Assembly (NCBI GenBank): GCA_016295545.1
Contig: JAEDLA010000003.1
Span: 1 to 28,341 of the forward strand
Direction: 5' to 3'
Length of the DNA stretch: 28,341 bases
DNA from: Oscillospiraceae bacterium
Lineage (GTDB): Bacteria; Bacillota; Clostridia; Oscillospirales; Ruminococcaceae
Every line of letters begins with the position of its first letter. Within the stretch, counting starts at the first letter, position 1. The notes below the pieces were generated by a model that made no database searches, was not told the origin of the DNA, and saw only the letters and a list, made by a program, of their open reading frames with translations. This document shows positions 1 through 9,850 of the stretch, in pieces. The translations under genes were made by a program, and so were the position numbers.

Positions 1-36
1 AGACAACTTTTTCAACAGAACGATATGGAATTAGTA
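1..36 (+). repeat. Right end of a MITE-like palindromic repeat, cut by window edge
   Basis: These 36 bases are identical to the right-hand 36 bases of the full element at 18741-18898 (18863-18898). They end in GGAATTAGTA and are followed by TTA, as in the full copy. The rest of the element lies outside the window. It sits just beyond the terminator of the HD-GYP regulator gene, in the same orientation as the 18741 copy. Confidence 0.85.
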
Positions 37-43
37 TTATAAT

Positions 44-84
44 AAAAAATGAGACTTACCGGATAAGGTGAGTCTCATTTTTTT
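44..84 (-). terminator. Rho-independent terminator of the phosphorelay operon
   Basis: An A-run followed by TGAGACTTACC, a six-base loop and GGTGAGTCTCA with a T-run forms a long stem with one G-T wobble. The hairpin has A/T tails on both sides, so it could stop transcription in both directions. It lies about 50 bp past the stop codon of the minus-strand regulator gene, which is where that operon should end. Confidence 0.85.
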
Positions 85-135
85 CTGATTTTATTTTCAT
101 AGCCACTACAGGCAATGTATGACAATGATTCACTG

Positions 136-2052
136 TTAATCAAGCAAGTCCGTAAGCGTTTCAGTTACCTTATTAAAAGTTTCGCTTATTTCAGTCATCA
201 TGGAGTATGCTTCATTCCATTTATCTGCTCTCATAAGTATGACTTGTCTGGAAAAAAGCTCGTAAAGCGTATCAATAGAGAGATTTCCGCATATTCCTTT
301 AAGGGTATGTGAAGCTTCAAGAGCTGTTTTTTCGTCATTTTCAGATACAGCCTTTATAAGGCTTGCAAATGTACCGTCATTGAGAAACTTTTTCAGCATT
401 TTTGTGTAAAGAGCTTCATTGCCCATAAATCTCTCAATAGCGGTGTCAGTATTAATGCCGACTTGTTTTAATGAAGTAATATCCATATTTTTAGTTTCCT
501 TTCCTGAAACAGGTTTGTTTTTATTTAAAGTGTCGTCCTCTAAGAAAATAATTCCCACTGTTCCGATGTTTACCGGTTTATCTGAAATCATCCATATCGT
601 TCTGCACTGAAATCTGCATTCTATGATTTCAGTGTTTGCAAGAATACAGCCGTTTAAATTGAAGTCAGGCTCTGAAACAGTTGAGTTTGCAGCACTTTCT
701 ATGAGCCGTTCAAGACTTTCAGTAAATATTCCGTTTATTTCGGGACTTTTTAGTGGTTCAGCGGTATAAGGGCTGACTCCCATGTATTTTGCACCGGTAT
801 CAGACAATGTAAGCAAAGGCGGATTCTTCTGATAAGCAAAGGTGATATATGGTATCTCACTTTCAAAAAATTTTGATCTTCCACGCTCAAATTCAAGCAG
901 CTGGAGCATTTGTCCGGAGGGAAAAAGGTCATTATTGCTGATTATTTCATCGGTAATATTCTGTATCTCAATTTTGCTGCGTATTTCTGACGTATCGGAG
1001 TGAAGCTCCTTTTGCAGGTTATCTCCGATATCAGTAAGACATTCAATCAGCAGAGGATTAAATACACCGCATTCTCCTCCGCAGATCATTTCTATAGCTT
1101 TTTCATGGGTGAAAGCCTTTTTATAACATCGAACACTTGTCAGAGCGTCGTAAACATCTGCAATAGATACTATCTGTGCAGAAATAGGGATATCGTCTCC
1201 TTTAAGACCGTCAGGATAACCTTTTCCGTCATAACGCTCATGATGCCAGCGGCAGATTTCATAAGAAGTTTTCATCAGCGGTTCATTCTGATATTCTGAG
1301 AGATTTTTCAGCATTGACGCACCGGCTTCGGAGTGAGTTTTCATTATCTCATATTCCTGCGGAGTAAATCTTCCGGGTTTATTGAGAATCTCGTCAGGAA
1401 TGGCAATTTTCCCGATATCATGGAGAGAGGAGGCTGTGCATATAAGGCGGATATCCTTCATGGAAAGGTCATATCTGCTTGTTTTTTTCATAAGCTGTTT
1501 AAGGAGAAGCTCGGTAATAATATTGATGTGAATAACATGAGAGCCGCTTTCGCCGTTCCGGAATTCAACAATATGGCTTAATATGGATATCATCATGTTA
1601 TTGTTTTTCTCTTTTTCGTAAGCCTGACTGGCAGCGATATTCACAAGTCTGCGCTGTTTGGCAAATAAAGATATTGTATTTCTTACACGTCTCAGAACAA
1701 CGGCAGTTTCAAAAGGACGGCTGATGTAGTCCTTAGCGCCAAGGTCAAAAGCTTTTGTAATAAAACCTGGTGCACTTTCCGAAGATATCATAATTACCGG
1801 AAGCTCATCAATTATCCCAAGTGTGTTCATTGTCTCAAGAACTTCATAGCCGTCCATTTCCGGCATAACTACGTCAAGCACAACCAGAGAGATATTATTT
1901 GATTCCTTCTGCATTATTTCCAGAGCCTTTTTACCGTTTTCAGCTTCATCAACAATATAATCATCTTTAAGAATTTCAGTAAGAATCGCCCTGTTTATCT
2001 CAGAATCATCAACTATCAGCACTTTGTATTTTCTCTTGTTTAAGTTTTTCAT
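136..2052 (-). CDS. Response regulator with REC, HD-GYP, PAS-like and Hpt domains
   Basis: This is a 638-residue cytoplasmic protein with no membrane segment. Residues 10-125 form a receiver domain with acidic residues D15/D16 and phospho-acceptor D60 (LVVLDVVMPEMDG); the usual KP lysine is Arg (R112). Residues 150-345 are an HD-GYP domain with HDIGK at 211-215, HHE at 270-272 and GYP at 278-280, the metal and signature residues of cyclic-di-GMP phosphodiesterases. Residues of about 380-510 look PAS-like, without a clear ligand motif. The C-terminus (about 540-638) is an Hpt domain with phospho-histidine H582 in SHTLKG. The gene lies 46 nt downstream of the hybrid kinase gene in one operon. 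The inferred route is kinase His to its own receiver Asp, to this Hpt, to this receiver, switching c-di-GMP breakdown. Domain calls are strong; ligand and targets are unknown. Confidence 0.92.
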   Translation of the reverse strand: MKNLNKRKYKVLIVDDSEINRAILTEILKDDYIVDEAENGKKALEIMQKESNNISLVVLDVVMPEMDGYEVLETMNTLGIIDELPVIMISSESAPGFITKAFDLGAKDYISRPFETAVVLRRVRNTISLFAKQRRLVNIAASQAYEKEKNNNMMISILSHIVEFRNGESGSHVIHINIITELLLKQLMKKTSRYDLSMKDIRLICTASSLHDIGKIAIPDEILNKPGRFTPQEYEIMKTHSEAGASMLKNLSEYQNEPLMKTSYEICRWHHERYDGKGYPDGLKGDDIPISAQIVSIADVYDALTSVRCYKKAFTHEKAIEMICGGECGVFNPLLIECLTDIGDNLQKELHSDTSEIRSKIEIQNITDEIISNNDLFPSGQMLQLLEFERGRSKFFESEIPYITFAYQKNPPLLTLSDTGAKYMGVSPYTAEPLKSPEINGIFTESLERLIESAANSTVSEPDFNLNGCILANTEIIECRFQCRTIWMISDKPVNIGTVGIIFLEDDTLNKNKPVSGKETKNMDITSLKQVGINTDTAIERFMGNEALYTKMLKKFLNDGTFASLIKAVSENDEKTALEASHTLKGICGNLSIDTLYELFSRQVILMRADKWNEAYSMMTEISETFNKVTETLTDLLD

Positions 2053-2098
2053 AATAAGTCTCCTGAGTTGTTAAAAAGTTGGTGTTTTCGTTAAATGT

Positions 2099-4711
2099 TT
2101 ACCTGAATAAAGCATCATAAAGTGTTTTTTTCAGCTTTGACAGATCTATCGGCTTTGCAATATGTCCGTTCATTCCGGCGTTAAAGGCTGCCTGTTTATC
2201 TTCCTCAAAAGCATTTGCAGTCATTGCAATAATAGGAATAGATGCTTTTTTTGGATCATCCAGAGCATGAATGCGTCTTGTTGCTTCATAGCCGTCCATA
2301 CGGGGCATCTGAATATCCATAAGGATAAGATCGTATTCTCCGTCAGCTGCTGTTCTGACTTTTTCGACAGCAGCAGCTCCGTCCTCTGCAATATCTGTTT
2401 CAAATCCAAGTCCATGCAGAATTTCCACAGCTATTTCCTGATTCAGCTCATTATCTTCAACAACAAGGAGCTTTTTTCCTGAAAAGTCAGGATTATCCTG
2501 CATCATACTTTTGTCATTTACGGAGCATGGTGCATCTTCCTTGATAGGTGACTGCTCCTCACTGTTAATTCTGAAATTCAGTTCTACAATAAATTCAGAG
2601 CCGTGTCCCGGCTGACTTTCAACGAGAATTTTGCCGCCCATAATATCCACAATACTTTTTGTAATTGACATTCCAAGACCGGTGCCCTGAATGCCGCTTA
2701 CTGTGGAGGTCTGTTCACGGGTAAACGCCTCAAAGATATGCTTTCTGAAATCCTCGCTCATACCGATACCGTTATCCTTTATGCGAAATTCGTATCCTGC
2801 AAAGCCAATGGGAGCGCCGGAGGTCTGTATAACCTTAAAGCTGATTTTTCCCCCTTGTTTTGTGAATTTAATAGCATTGCTGAGAATATTAAGGAGTATC
2901 TGATTTAGGCGGAGACTGTCACAGATAACATCTTCATTGACCATATCAACGGTTTCAGCATGAAATTCGAGCTGTTTTGAATCGACATCAGCCTGAATAA
3001 TGCTGCACAAATCCTTTACCACATCAGGTAGGTGAACCTTTTTTTCAACAATATTGAGCTGCCCGGATTCAATGCGGCTCATATCAAGAACGTCGTTAAT
3101 CAGACTGAGAAGATGTGTGCTGGATATCTGTATTTTTGAAAGATAATCGCTTACTTTCTCTTTATCGTCAGTGTTTGCCTGTGCCAGTGTTGTATAGCCG
3201 ATAACCGCATTCATAGGAGTGCGTATATCATGGCTCATGTTGTTAAGAAATACAGTTTTTGCACGGTTTGCGTGCTGAGCCGCATCAAGAGCGTCCTGAA
3301 GAACTTTGTGGCGAGCTTCCTCAGCCTTCACTTGTACATCAATATATCTGAAGCCTGTTATAAGTCTGTCTTTTTCGCCGGGAAGTCTTACAAATTTTAC
3401 CTGAACATGGTGAAGCTCATCATTATTGGATATTCTGTAGTTAAAGGTAAATTCATCGGAATTCTTCAATTTATCCGTAATAATATCAGCTTTTATATTG
3501 TGAAGAACCATTTTCCGGTCTTCCTCAATTACGTATTTTTCGATATATCTGCTCCATGAATCATTGTAAGACCTGAATTTACTGTTCCATTCAGTATGAA
3601 GATTACCATGCTCTTTCATAGTTGAGGATTTATCATGCAGGGGATCAGTAAGGAAAATATCCGAATAATTATTGCTCAGTGCGCCGACAATTTTCATTTG
3701 TTCAATATCATTCTGATTCTTTCGTATTTTCTGTACAGAAATTATTATGTACAGGAAAAAAATGATAAGAGATACAGAAACGACAATAAGCATAATTATA
3801 CTGGAATTGAGCAGATCCTCGGAACCGGACTTTACTACCTTATTGATGTTGTTTTCCCTCATCAGCGAGGTAATAAACCAGTCAGTATCGGGAATTGCTT
3901 TGTAGTATAGATATGTTGCTCCGGCAGATTCTGTAGAATAAACAGCGTATCCGTCCTGACCGTTTTCCCAGTCATTCTTCAATTTTTCAAAGCTGTAACC
4001 GGAAGCAAAGTCTGCTGATGTTTCATAAATATCAAAAAGATTTTTGCCCTGAGGATATTCTCCGCTGATATAAAGAAGGTTATTGCCCTCTCTGTCGAAC
4101 ATACGGCAGTATATTTTGTTTTCATTATTCTGGAGCTGTTCTGCTGACATAATACTCTCAACGTTTAAAGCTGTAAAACAGGATACTATATGAATACCAG
4201 CTGTTTCAGGCTGTACTACGGGAACTGCTATTACCAGCATAGTCTCTGTATCATAGTTTTTTATGGAATATACGGCAGTATCATTGATTTCCTCTGAAGG
4301 AATACCAAATCTTGATGTTCCTGAAAGGGTGCTGTCAGCTGTGTAGACTATTCCGTTTTCATCTGCCAATGCGAAAATGTCAAGTCCGTTCAGATTCTGC
4401 ATTAAGGAAATATAGCTCTTGACGGACTTCTCATCTTTTAGATATTCTTCATTCAGTTCAGATACAGCCTTATTTATCTGATCGGTTATTTGTTCGATTT
4501 TAGAAGCAATTGTACGCACGTTTCTTTCGGCAATTTCTTCAAGGTAGAATTTACTGAGTGAATTTATCATTTGTTCAGATGCTTTTCCTGCATCTCTGAA
4601 CCAGAAAATTGTACACACAAACAAAATTGCAGCTATAAAAATCAAGGCAGGATATAAAACCGGTCTTAGAAGCAGTTGTTTTTTAGTAGGTTTATCTTTT
4701 TTTCGGCTCAC
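2099..4711 (-). CDS. Cache-domain hybrid sensor histidine kinase
   Basis: This is an 870-residue membrane kinase. TM1 is at about 17-37, an extracellular Cache-like sensor region at about 40-300 and TM2 at about 303-325. A PAS-like region covers about 340-465. HisKA follows with the H-box SHDIRTP, phospho-acceptor H494. The HATPase domain (about 600-720) shows an N-box ([10 protein letters not shown]), DNGIGM and GTGLGMSI. The C-terminal receiver (about 745-868) has phospho-acceptor D799 in [11 protein letters not shown]. The start is GTG at 4711, supported by a GGAGGG site about 7 nt upstream. It is a typical class I hybrid kinase that lacks its own Hpt; the Hpt is in the next gene. The signal is not evident, although Cache domains commonly bind small metabolites such as amino or organic acids. 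Confidence 0.93.
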   Translation of the reverse strand: MSRKKDKPTKKQLLLRPVLYPALIFIAAILFVCTIFWFRDAGKASEQMINSLSKFYLEEIAERNVRTIASKIEQITDQINKAVSELNEEYLKDEKSVKSYISLMQNLNGLDIFALADENGIVYTADSTLSGTSRFGIPSEEINDTAVYSIKNYDTETMLVIAVPVVQPETAGIHIVSCFTALNVESIMSAEQLQNNENKIYCRMFDREGNNLLYISGEYPQGKNLFDIYETSADFASGYSFEKLKNDWENGQDGYAVYSTESAGATYLYYKAIPDTDWFITSLMRENNINKVVKSGSEDLLNSSIIMLIVVSVSLIIFFLYIIISVQKIRKNQNDIEQMKIVGALSNNYSDIFLTDPLHDKSSTMKEHGNLHTEWNSKFRSYNDSWSRYIEKYVIEEDRKMVLHNIKADIITDKLKNSDEFTFNYRISNNDELHHVQVKFVRLPGEKDRLITGFRYIDVQVKAEEARHKVLQDALDAAQHANRAKTVFLNNMSHDIRTPMNAVIGYTTLAQANTDDKEKVSDYLSKIQISSTHLLSLINDVLDMSRIESGQLNIVEKKVHLPDVVKDLCSIIQADVDSKQLEFHAETVDMVNEDVICDSLRLNQILLNILSNAIKFTKQGGKISFKVIQTSGAPIGFAGYEFRIKDNGIGMSEDFRKHIFEAFTREQTSTVSGIQGTGLGMSITKSIVDIMGGKILVESQPGHGSEFIVELNFRINSEEQSPIKEDAPCSVNDKSMMQDNPDFSGKKLLVVEDNELNQEIAVEILHGLGFETDIAEDGAAAVEKVRTAADGEYDLILMDIQMPRMDGYEATRRIHALDDPKKASIPIIAMTANAFEEDKQAAFNAGMNGHIAKPIDLSKLKKTLYDALFR

Positions 4712-5009
4712 TGTTTTCCCTCCGGAAGTAACGTTGTGATAAAACAGGTTACCCTCGTCAATGATGTGATAAATTACTTTTTCCTGATTGACCTGTATTA
4801 TGTCATAATACTGATGAAACAGATTATCTGTATATTTCTGCTGACTTTCTCACAGTCTGTTGCGAATTTAGTAGAGCAGAGACTAACAGAAATAATATAG
4901 ATGTTTTAGAATCTGGAATCATGTATTTATACAGCTAATGTGAACATTTCCATAAGCAGGAAAATGAGAAAAGTAAAAATTCAAACATTTATGCTTCGTA
5001 TACAATTAT

Positions 5010-5038
5010 ATTATATCGTATTAAAATGCTAAAGTCAA
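5010..5038 (-). promoter_or_regulatory. Sigma-A promoter for the sensor kinase operon
   Basis: On the minus strand TTGACT (5038-5033) and a perfect TATAAT (5015-5010) are separated by 17 nt. Transcription would start near 5003, giving a leader of about 290 nt before the GTG start at 4711. Confidence 0.75.
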
Positions 5039-5215
5039 GCAGCAAAGGCATATTTTTCAAGGATTCTTCTGCGTTGTCAATAGATATAACCCCAAAAATA
5101 AATTATTACTTTGTAATGCAAAATGAGCGTATTTTTGAATACAATAATATTTATTTATGAGTATTGTTGAATAAATTAATATAATAATAAAAGCTTGACA
5201 TTATAAATATTTCTG

Positions 5216-5244
5216 TTGATTTTATAAAAAATTTATGGTAGAAT
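5216..5244 (+). promoter_or_regulatory. Sigma-A promoter for the MATE exporter gene
   Basis: TTGATT (5216-5221), a 17-nt spacer and TAGAAT (5239-5244) precede the MATE start by about 30 nt. An A/G-rich stretch with AAAGGTGA (5265-5272) provides the ribosome binding site. A TTGACA at 5195-5200 has no properly spaced -10. Confidence 0.7.
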
Positions 5245-5276
5245 AGTCTAAAAAAGGAAAGGAAAAAGGTGAAAGT

Positions 5277-6623
5277 ATGATAAAAAGATATTTCAGACCT
5301 CTGATGTTGATAGCTGTTCCGATTATGCTGAGCAATATTATATCTCAGGTTCAGATGATAATTGACAGAATGTTTCTCGGTCAAATGAACAAGCTTTATA
5401 TGAGTGCGCTGGGCAACGTCAATTCTCCGATGTGGACTACAGCTTCTTTCTGCTTTTCAATTACGGTTGGAGCTTCAATTCTGATAAGTCAGGGAGTAGG
5501 TGCCGGGCAAAAGGAAAAAATTGAAAGCTATGCTTCTTCCATGATAAAATGGAACAACATAGTTCCTGTGCTTCTGTTCTTTTTCTGGTTTTTCTGCGGA
5601 GAATATGTCTATCGTGCAATGGGAGTTTCCGATAATCTTATGCCGATGTGCCTTGAATACACAAGATATTTTTCTCCAATATTCCTGCTTATCGGACTTG
5701 AAGGTTCCTTTACGGTAATCTTGCAGACATCAAATTATACAAAACCGCTTGTTTATTTTGGATTGTCCAGGTCACTGCTGAATGTCCTGCTTGACTGGAT
5801 TCTTATTTTCGGTAAATTTGGCTTTCCTGAAATGGGAATAAAAGGTGCTGCAATAGCTACTACAATTTCTGAATATGCAGGCTTCATCATCTCACTGGCA
5901 CTGGTAATAAAAAATCCAAGACTAAAAACAATGCCCTCATTCTCAGCCATAGTTTCTGCAAAATTGAAGCCATTTCTTCGTTCAGTCAGACTGGGAATAA
6001 ACACAGCACTGGAGGATACGGCGTGGAATCTTGGAAATCTTGCACTTATACGTATACTTAACTCCATAGATGAAATGGCGGCAGGAATTTACTCTATCGT
6101 ATTCAGTATTGAAATTCTTGTAGTCGTAGTCATTGGTGCAATTGGAAACGGTACGCTTACGCTTTCGGGAGAAGCCAAGGGAAAAGGCGATATCCGACAG
6201 ATAAAGGGCGTATGTATGACAGCGTATATTCTGTCAGTTTTAGTTGCATTTGCAACACTAATAGTCTGCCTGATATTCCCGCATCAGATACTCGGCTTAT
6301 TTACAAACGAAAAGGAAATCATCACAAGCTGCGGACTGTATCTGATACTTGTCTGCCTGAATTTTTACGGCAAAGCAGGAAATATAATCATCGGCAACGG
6401 TATTCGTGGCAGTGGTAATACAATATGGATGCTTATGACACAGATTTTCGGAACATTTATGGTTATCGGCTTTGGTATGCTGTTTGTATATGGCTTCGGA
6501 CTGGGTATAACCGGAGTTTTCGTTGCTGTTATTGCTGATGAGCTTATACGTGCAGTTATCAATCTGTTTAAGTTCAGAAGTATTCTGAAAAAATGGGAGC
6601 AGAATAAACCGCAGTCTGCATAA
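5277..6623 (+). CDS. MATE family multidrug/cation exporter
   Basis: The 448-residue integral membrane protein has about 12 hydrophobic segments and the MATE pattern: an N-terminal PLMLIAVPIMLSNIISQ segment, the IIDRMFLG motif and a second homologous half beginning at about residue 225. MATE transporters export drugs or metabolites in exchange for Na+ or H+. Length is normal for the family. It is transcribed alone from its own promoter, and the next gene has a separate promoter right after its stop codon. The substrate cannot be predicted from sequence. Confidence 0.92.
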   Translation: MIKRYFRPLMLIAVPIMLSNIISQVQMIIDRMFLGQMNKLYMSALGNVNSPMWTTASFCFSITVGASILISQGVGAGQKEKIESYASSMIKWNNIVPVLLFFFWFFCGEYVYRAMGVSDNLMPMCLEYTRYFSPIFLLIGLEGSFTVILQTSNYTKPLVYFGLSRSLLNVLLDWILIFGKFGFPEMGIKGAAIATTISEYAGFIISLALVIKNPRLKTMPSFSAIVSAKLKPFLRSVRLGINTALEDTAWNLGNLALIRILNSIDEMAAGIYSIVFSIEILVVVVIGAIGNGTLTLSGEAKGKGDIRQIKGVCMTAYILSVLVAFATLIVCLIFPHQILGLFTNEKEIITSCGLYLILVCLNFYGKAGNIIIGNGIRGSGNTIWMLMTQIFGTFMVIGFGMLFVYGFGLGITGVFVAVIADELIRAVINLFKFRSILKKWEQNKPQSA

Positions 6624-6628
6624 AATGA

Positions 6629-6657
6629 TTGACTTATGAAGAATAATCCTGTATAAT
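6629..6657 (+). promoter_or_regulatory. Sigma-A promoter for the dockerin-CotH gene
   Basis: TTGACT (6629-6634), a 17-nt spacer and TATAAT (6652-6657) lie directly after the MATE stop codon. The site shows that the secreted protein gene can be expressed independently of the MATE gene. The start codon is about 52 nt downstream of the expected transcription start. Confidence 0.8.
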
Positions 6658-6715
6658 GTGGTTAACAGAATTACAGCGATTCAATAAATTATTTGATTCT
6701 GAGAGGAGGAAGATT

Positions 6716-9328
6716 ATGAAAACAAAGTGGCTGAAAAAATTTGCGGCAGGCTTTATAGCGCTGAATGCCTTTGCTTCTGCCATAAACTGTACTGCTGCTG
6801 ATACGACTGCTTCTGCGCTGCCTGGAGATTTGAACGACGACGGTGTGGTCACTGGTGCAGATGCTGTTATGCTTCAGGATTTCCTTTTGTGCCGTACAGG
6901 AAATGCTCCTGAAAATGCAGACCTTAACGGAGACACCTGCATAGATTCTTTTGATATGATAATTATGCGCCAGCTTATCTCCGAAAATATCAGCTCTGTG
7001 GATTACTCCGGTTTAAAAATTAATGAGGTTTGTTCGTCAAATGTGAACGGAATTACCGATTCCTACGGTATGCACCCGGACTGGATAGAGCTTTACAACA
7101 GCTCCGGCAGTGATATTTCTTTGAATGGTATAGGACTGTCAGACAGTCAGAATAAGCCGTTCCGGTTTACTTTCCCTGATGTTACTATTAAGGCTCATGA
7201 TTATCTTATTGTTTATGCAACAACCGGCTATGATTCAGTAGAAACTGAGCTTCATGCGCCGTTCAGTATAAGCAAAAGCGGTGAGACTATATGCCTTACT
7301 CACCCCGAAAAGGGCGTGATAGACACAATTGAAGTACCGGCACTTGAACCCGATACAACATACGGAAGATATACTGACGGTACTGATAACCTTGCGGTTC
7401 TTATTCCTACTCCAATGCAGGCAAACGAGGAGGACAGCACTAAGGTCGATGTTCCCGAATTTTCAGCCGAAAGCGGCTTCTACAGCAGTGAGTTTTCACT
7501 GAATATTTCTGCCCCCTCAGGCTGTACAGTCTACTATACTACAGACGGTTCACTTCCAGATATTAATTCAGAAAAATATACAGGTACAATATCTGTCCGT
7601 GATCGTTCTTCCGAACCTAACGTTTTATCGGCTAACAAGACTGTAACTTATCCTGACGGCGGTCAGCTTTATACTCCCAATGAAAATGTTGCAAAAGCAA
7701 CTGTTATAAGAGCTGTTGCAGTTGACGAAAACGGCAATGTAAGCAAGGTGATAACAAAAACTTACTTCGTCGGTTTGGATATGGCTTCACGGTATAATAA
7801 TCTGCCGGTAGTTTCAGTTTCTATCGAGCCTGATGACCTGTTCAATTATGAAAACGGCATTTATACAACTGGAAAGTACTACGATGAATTTTTAAAGACA
7901 AATCCTGACGTAAAGCCTAATCAGGACTGGCTCAAATCAGCCAACTTCACTCAGGAGGGCAGAGAATGGGAAAAGGCGGTTCATGTTGACTTCTTTGAAA
8001 GTGACGGTATGCTGGGATTTTCAGAAAATCTTGGTATGCGTATACAGGGCGGAGCTTCAAGAAGCAATAATCAGAAATCTCTGAAATTCTTTGCACGTTC
8101 CGAATATGGCTGCGGCTCTGTGAATTACAGCCTTATTCCTGACGCTCTGACAAGTACAGGAAAGGTAAACGGTAAATACGATAAGTTTATTCTACGCAAC
8201 GGCGCAAATGACATCAACTCTGTAAAATTCAGGGATCCCATGATACAGGAGCTTGTTTCTGACCGTGACATTGAAACTCAAGAGGGACGTCCTGTAATCG
8301 CATTCATAAACGGTGAATACTGGGGCGTATATCAGCTTCAGGAGGATTACAGCTCCGACTATATTAACGAGATATACGGCTATAACAAGGAAGATACTGT
8401 TATCATAAAATGCGGTTCAGAAGTCGAAGAGGGCGTTGATTCCGATTTGCAGGATTATAAGGATCTGCTGGAATTTGTACGCTTTAATGATATGTCAGAT
8501 ACAGCCAATTATAAAAAGCTCTGCTCAATGGTTGATATTCAGAGCATGGCGGATTATTACGCAGTACAGATTTACATAAACAATCAGGACATTTTCTACG
8601 ATGAATTGGTGAATAATTACCGTATGTGGAGGACACGCACAGCTGTTGATGATGCAGAGGGTGACGGCAGGTGGCGCTGGATGCTGTATGATACGGAATT
8701 TTCTTCAGATGTTTACGGCAAAAGCGAAATGAATGACCTTGACGCACTGAAAAATGCACTTAACGAAAATTCTGATTCAGTGATATTCGCAAAGACTTAT
8801 CGGGAAAATGCTCAGTTCAGGGAGCTGTTCCTCAATACTGTCATGGACATTGTAAATGTGAATTTCAGCAATGAAAAGGTAAATTCTGCAATTGAAAAAT
8901 ACAATGCCCTGTATCAGCCTGTTATGAGTGAACAGATAAAGCGTTTCGGACCTGACTGGAGAGTGATGTTTATTGACAATTCCTACAGAACAGAGGTTCA
9001 GAACCTGAAAAGCTTCTTCAGCAACAGAAAGAACAGCTTTATTCAGGGCTTGCAGCAAAACTATCAGGATGCCGGAAATGTTAATACACTGACAGTTAAC
9101 GTGAATAATTCTTCACTTGGCAAGGTAAAGATAAACTCAGTTATTCCGGATATCGGCTCAAACGGCTGGTCGGGAACATATTTTGCAGACATACCTGTAA
9201 CTTTAACTGCGATTCCTGATGACGGCTGTTCATTCACTGGTTGGAGCGGAGATATTTCCTCCTCCGATCAGACCATTACTGTTACCCTTTCTCAGGCTTT
9301 GAATTTAAAGGCTGAATTTTCAAAGTGA
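6716..9328 (+). CDS. Secreted dockerin protein with lamin-tail and CotH kinase-like domains
   Basis: The ATG at 6716 follows GAGGAGG and begins a signal peptide (about 1-28, lysines then a hydrophobic core), so I prefer it to the in-frame ATG at 6656. The product is 870 residues. Residues 35-90 are a type I dockerin with two calcium loops (GDLNDDGVVTGAD and ADLNGDTCIDSFD). A lamin-tail-like domain (about 96-205; KINEVCSSN, DWIELYN) and a chitobiase C-terminal-like domain (about 245-360; YYTTDGSLPD) follow. The CotH domain spans about 375-770, with WRWMLYDTEF as the probable metal-binding motif. The C-terminus (about 780-870) resembles an InlB B-repeat or related beta domain (GCSFTGWSGD). The dockerin implies cohesin binding in a cellulosome-like complex. 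CotH is a protein kinase in Bacillus spore coats; activity and target here are unknown. Confidence 0.9.
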   Translation: MKTKWLKKFAAGFIALNAFASAINCTAADTTASALPGDLNDDGVVTGADAVMLQDFLLCRTGNAPENADLNGDTCIDSFDMIIMRQLISENISSVDYSGLKINEVCSSNVNGITDSYGMHPDWIELYNSSGSDISLNGIGLSDSQNKPFRFTFPDVTIKAHDYLIVYATTGYDSVETELHAPFSISKSGETICLTHPEKGVIDTIEVPALEPDTTYGRYTDGTDNLAVLIPTPMQANEEDSTKVDVPEFSAESGFYSSEFSLNISAPSGCTVYYTTDGSLPDINSEKYTGTISVRDRSSEPNVLSANKTVTYPDGGQLYTPNENVAKATVIRAVAVDENGNVSKVITKTYFVGLDMASRYNNLPVVSVSIEPDDLFNYENGIYTTGKYYDEFLKTNPDVKPNQDWLKSANFTQEGREWEKAVHVDFFESDGMLGFSENLGMRIQGGASRSNNQKSLKFFARSEYGCGSVNYSLIPDALTSTGKVNGKYDKFILRNGANDINSVKFRDPMIQELVSDRDIETQEGRPVIAFINGEYWGVYQLQEDYSSDYINEIYGYNKEDTVIIKCGSEVEEGVDSDLQDYKDLLEFVRFNDMSDTANYKKLCSMVDIQSMADYYAVQIYINNQDIFYDELVNNYRMWRTRTAVDDAEGDGRWRWMLYDTEFSSDVYGKSEMNDLDALKNALNENSDSVIFAKTYRENAQFRELFLNTVMDIVNVNFSNEKVNSAIEKYNALYQPVMSEQIKRFGPDWRVMFIDNSYRTEVQNLKSFFSNRKNSFIQGLQQNYQDAGNVNTLTVNVNNSSLGKVKINSVIPDIGSNGWSGTYFADIPVTLTAIPDDGCSFTGWSGDISSSDQTITVTLSQALNLKAEFSK

Positions 9329-9334
9329 TTTGTA

Positions 9335-9799
9335 ATGAAAGATAACGTTACAGCAAAACTGACTTTCAAAGATGATAAATATGCGTGTGCTTTTGCCGAT
9401 AAAATCATATCAGAAAGTCAGAAAACAGATGAATGGTATGAGTATTTTGATGACTTTGCCTCATTGCTTGACTATCCAAAATCACTGGTGAGAAATCGTG
9501 TATTGTATATTCTTGCGGCAAATGCTCAATGGGATGAAGAAAACCGTTTTGATGCCATTATATCGGATTATCTCACACATATAACTGATGAAAAACCGAT
9601 TACTGCCAGACAATGTGTAAAGGCTCTTGCGCAGGTGGGTATGGCAAAGCCGCAGTATATTCCGAGAATATTATCCTGCTTGCAGAGTGCTGACTTATCA
9701 AAGTACAAGGACAGTATGCGTCCCCTGATTGAAAAGGATATTGCAGAAACTGAAAGGATTCTGACAACGAATACGATTATTTGTTCAGAAAAGCTGTAA
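9335..9799 (+). CDS. Small HEAT-repeat-like helical protein
   Basis: This is a soluble, largely helical 154-residue protein with no signal peptide. Segments such as SLVRNRVLYILAANAQW and TARQCVKALAQVG look like HEAT-type helical pairs. Similar proteins are, to my recollection, sometimes labelled SufBD protein, but there is no Fe-S assembly context here. The ATG is 6 nt after the CotH stop and in the same frame, with no recognisable Shine-Dalgarno site. Translation probably depends on the upstream gene. A terminator follows about 50 nt downstream. Function is unknown. Confidence 0.75.
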   Translation: MKDNVTAKLTFKDDKYACAFADKIISESQKTDEWYEYFDDFASLLDYPKSLVRNRVLYILAANAQWDEENRFDAIISDYLTHITDEKPITARQCVKALAQVGMAKPQYIPRILSCLQSADLSKYKDSMRPLIEKDIAETERILTTNTIICSEKL

Positions 9800-9850
9800 A
9801 ATGCTTATGAAGTAATCGCAATGTAAAACAAATGAAATATAACCCCTCCA

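Larger units (their letters stand above)
4712..5276. other. Divergent intergenic region between sensor kinase and MATE exporter
   Basis: This 565-bp AT-rich stretch has no convincing gene. It contains one promoter for each direction (5010-5038 minus, 5216-5244 plus) and a minus-strand leader of about 290 nt. I could not match the leader to a c-di-GMP or other known riboswitch, and I saw only weak stems in it. An open frame at 4676-4900 (+) has no ribosome binding site and partly covers the kinase gene. Confidence 0.6.

Noticed and set aside
4712..5003. Cyclic-di-GMP riboswitch in the kinase leader
   Set aside because: The neighbouring HD-GYP gene made this attractive, but I could not find the conserved GEMM core sequences on the minus strand.
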